From Janthinobacterium sp. 344 (GTDB lineage Bacteria; Pseudomonadota; Gammaproteobacteria; Burkholderiales; Burkholderiaceae_D), in NCBI RefSeq assembly GCF_900112025.1, contig NZ_FOKL01000001.1:1329819-1393818 (forward strand): a DNA stretch of 64,000 bases. The letters are read 5' to 3'. Below are positions 62,967 to 64,000 of the stretch, in pieces. Within the stretch, counting starts at the first letter, position 1, and each line of letters opens with the position of its first letter. Below the pieces are notes generated by a model. It saw only the letters and a program-made list of their open reading frames with translations. It was not told the origin of the DNA and made no database searches. Made by a program: the position numbers and the translations under genes.

Positions 62967-64000
62967 TTACTTCAGGGTCGGCATGGCAAACTCGGCGCCC
63001 GCCGCCGTCGAGGCGGGCCAGCGCTGCGTCACGGCCTTCTGTTTCGTGTAGAAACGCACCGCCTCCGGGCCGTGCGCGTGGTGGTCGCCGAACAGGCTGC
63101 GCTTCCAGCCGCCGAAGCTGTGGAAGGCCATCGGCACGGGAATCGGCACGTTGACCCCCACCATCCCCACCTGCACGCGGTGCGTGTATTCGCGCGCCGT
63201 GTTGCCGTCGCGCGTGTAGATCGCCGTGCCGTTGCCATACTCATGCGCGTTGACCAGCTCCAGCGCCGCCGTGAAATCGGGCACGCGCACGATGCACAGC
63301 ACGGGACCGAAGATTTCCTCCTTGTAGATCGTCATCTCCGGCGTGACATGGTCGAACAGGCTGCCGCCGAGGAAAAAGCCGTGCTCATGACCGGGCAACA
63401 CAAAGCCGCGCCCGTCGGCCACCAGCTTGGCGCCCTCCTTGACCCCCGTGGCGATATAGCCGGCGATCTTCTCCTTATGCACCTGCGTCACCACGGGGCC
63501 CATCTCGGCCGACAGATCCATGCCCTGCGTGATCTTTAATGCCGCGATGCGCGGCACCAGCGCTTCCACCAACTGATCCGCCACATTGCCCACCGCGACG
63601 ACGACGGAAATGGCCATGCAGCGCTCGCCGGCCGAGCCAAACGCGGCGCCCATCAGGGCATCCACCGTCTGGGGAAGATCCGCGTCCGGCATGACGACCA
63701 TGTGGTTCTTCGCGCCACCGAGCGCCTGCACGCGCTTGCCCTGCGCGCAGCCCGTCGCATAGATATATTCGGCGATCGGCGTGGAACCGACGAAGCTGAC
63801 GGCGCGCACGTCCGGGTGGCGCAATAACCCATCCACCGCTTCCTTATCGCCCTGCAGCACATTGAAGACGCCGTCGGGCAAGCCCGCCTGCGTCAACAAT
63901 TGCGCCAACAGCAGGCTGGCGGACGGATCGCGCTCGGACGGCTTTAATATAAACGTGTTGCCGCAGGCAATCGCCATGGGGAACATCCACATCGGCACCA
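62967..64000 (-). CDS. mmsA: Methylmalonate-semialdehyde dehydrogenase (CoA-acylating), 5' part outside window
   Basis: About 340 C-terminal residues of an aldehyde dehydrogenase. Visible are [18 protein letters not shown], the NAD-binding [12 protein letters not shown], the catalytic Cys in [12 protein letters not shown], and [17 protein letters not shown]. The GSAGERCMA segment is typical of MmsA/IolA, which converts methylmalonate semialdehyde to propionyl-CoA (valine breakdown) or malonate semialdehyde to acetyl-CoA (inositol breakdown). It converges on the phosphatase pair; whether it belongs with inositol use is open. Confidence 0.88.
   Translation of the reverse strand, partial: VPMWMFPMAIACGNTFILKPSERDPSASLLLAQLLTQAGLPDGVFNVLQGDKEAVDGLLRHPDVRAVSFVGSTPIAEYIYATGCAQGKRVQALGGAKNHMVVMPDADLPQTVDALMGAAFGSAGERCMAISVVVAVGNVADQLVEALVPRIAALKITQGMDLSAEMGPVVTQVHKEKIAGYIATGVKEGAKLVADGRGFVLPGHEHGFFLGGSLFDHVTPEMTIYKEEIFGPVLCIVRVPDFTAALELVNAHEYGNGTAIYTRDGNTAREYTHRVQVGMVGVNVPIPVPMAFHSFGGWKRSLFGDHHAHGPEAVRFYTKQKAVTQRWPASTAAGAEFAMPTLK

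Overview
The window looks like chromosome from a high-GC betaproteobacterium of the Oxalobacteraceae (Janthinobacterium, Massilia or Duganella type). I infer this from gene families and neighbourhoods: an endonuclease-type MutL followed by miaA, tsaE-amiC, xerD next to ogt, and a DctPQM/DctSR module. No 16S gene is present, so the genus is a guess. I see no prophage, insertion sequence, CRISPR array or plasmid gene. The mobile-like content is a set of short palindromes between genes.

Layout. 1-5.4 kb (minus): a tightly coupled operon of ketoacyl synthase III, short-chain reductase, metallo-beta-lactamase hydrolase, F390-synthetase-like adenylating enzyme, PAP2 phosphatase/transferase and fatty-acid hydroxylase. 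It resembles an olefin/beta-lactone (Ole) pathway with two parts exchanged and is the best candidate for an undescribed system. 5.5-14.8 kb (minus): a voltage-gated-type K+ channel, a CPA2 antiporter, a YdjM-like hydrolase, a DUF2157/DUF4401-GDYXXLXY pair, DUF427, a DsbA-like protein, PlsY and a YbaK deacylase. 14.8-18.4 kb: an endonuclease/phosphatase-family enzyme and a PAS-GGDEF-EAL protein. 18.7-23.1 kb: an RND drug-type adaptor and pump. 23.2-32.3 kb: MgtC with a small partner protein, an OmpR-type two-component system and a CzcB-CzcA-CzcC metal efflux operon. Similar CCTGAAG...TTCAG boxes lie before mgtC and czcB, suggesting one regulator for both.

32.4-34.5 kb: a charged 69-residue protein, xerD, ogt, and a gene-free stretch with promoter, folding and terminator signals of a minus-strand RNA gene. 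34.5-40.3 kb: a TRAP dicarboxylate transporter (dctPQM) diverging from its sensor/regulator pair across a perfect 26-bp palindrome. 40.4-42.4 kb: a YqjH-like ferric-siderophore reductase under a His-rich YqjI-like PadR repressor, with a 12-bp inverted operator, and a divergent small protein. 42.4-52.5 kb: housekeeping genes (queG, tsaE, amiC, a mutarotase, an alpha carbonic anhydrase, a DedA protein, a cyclophilin, mutL, miaA, tRNA-Met).

52.6-56.7 kb: a Fur-box-preceded FecI/FecR/TonB-receptor iron signalling set. 56.9-63.0 kb: a LacI regulator, a secreted phosphoesterase whose promoter carries two LacI-style operators, and two tandem MINPP-type histidine phosphatases. This looks like a regulated extracytoplasmic phosphate-ester (possibly phytate) scavenging locus. 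The window ends inside mmsA.
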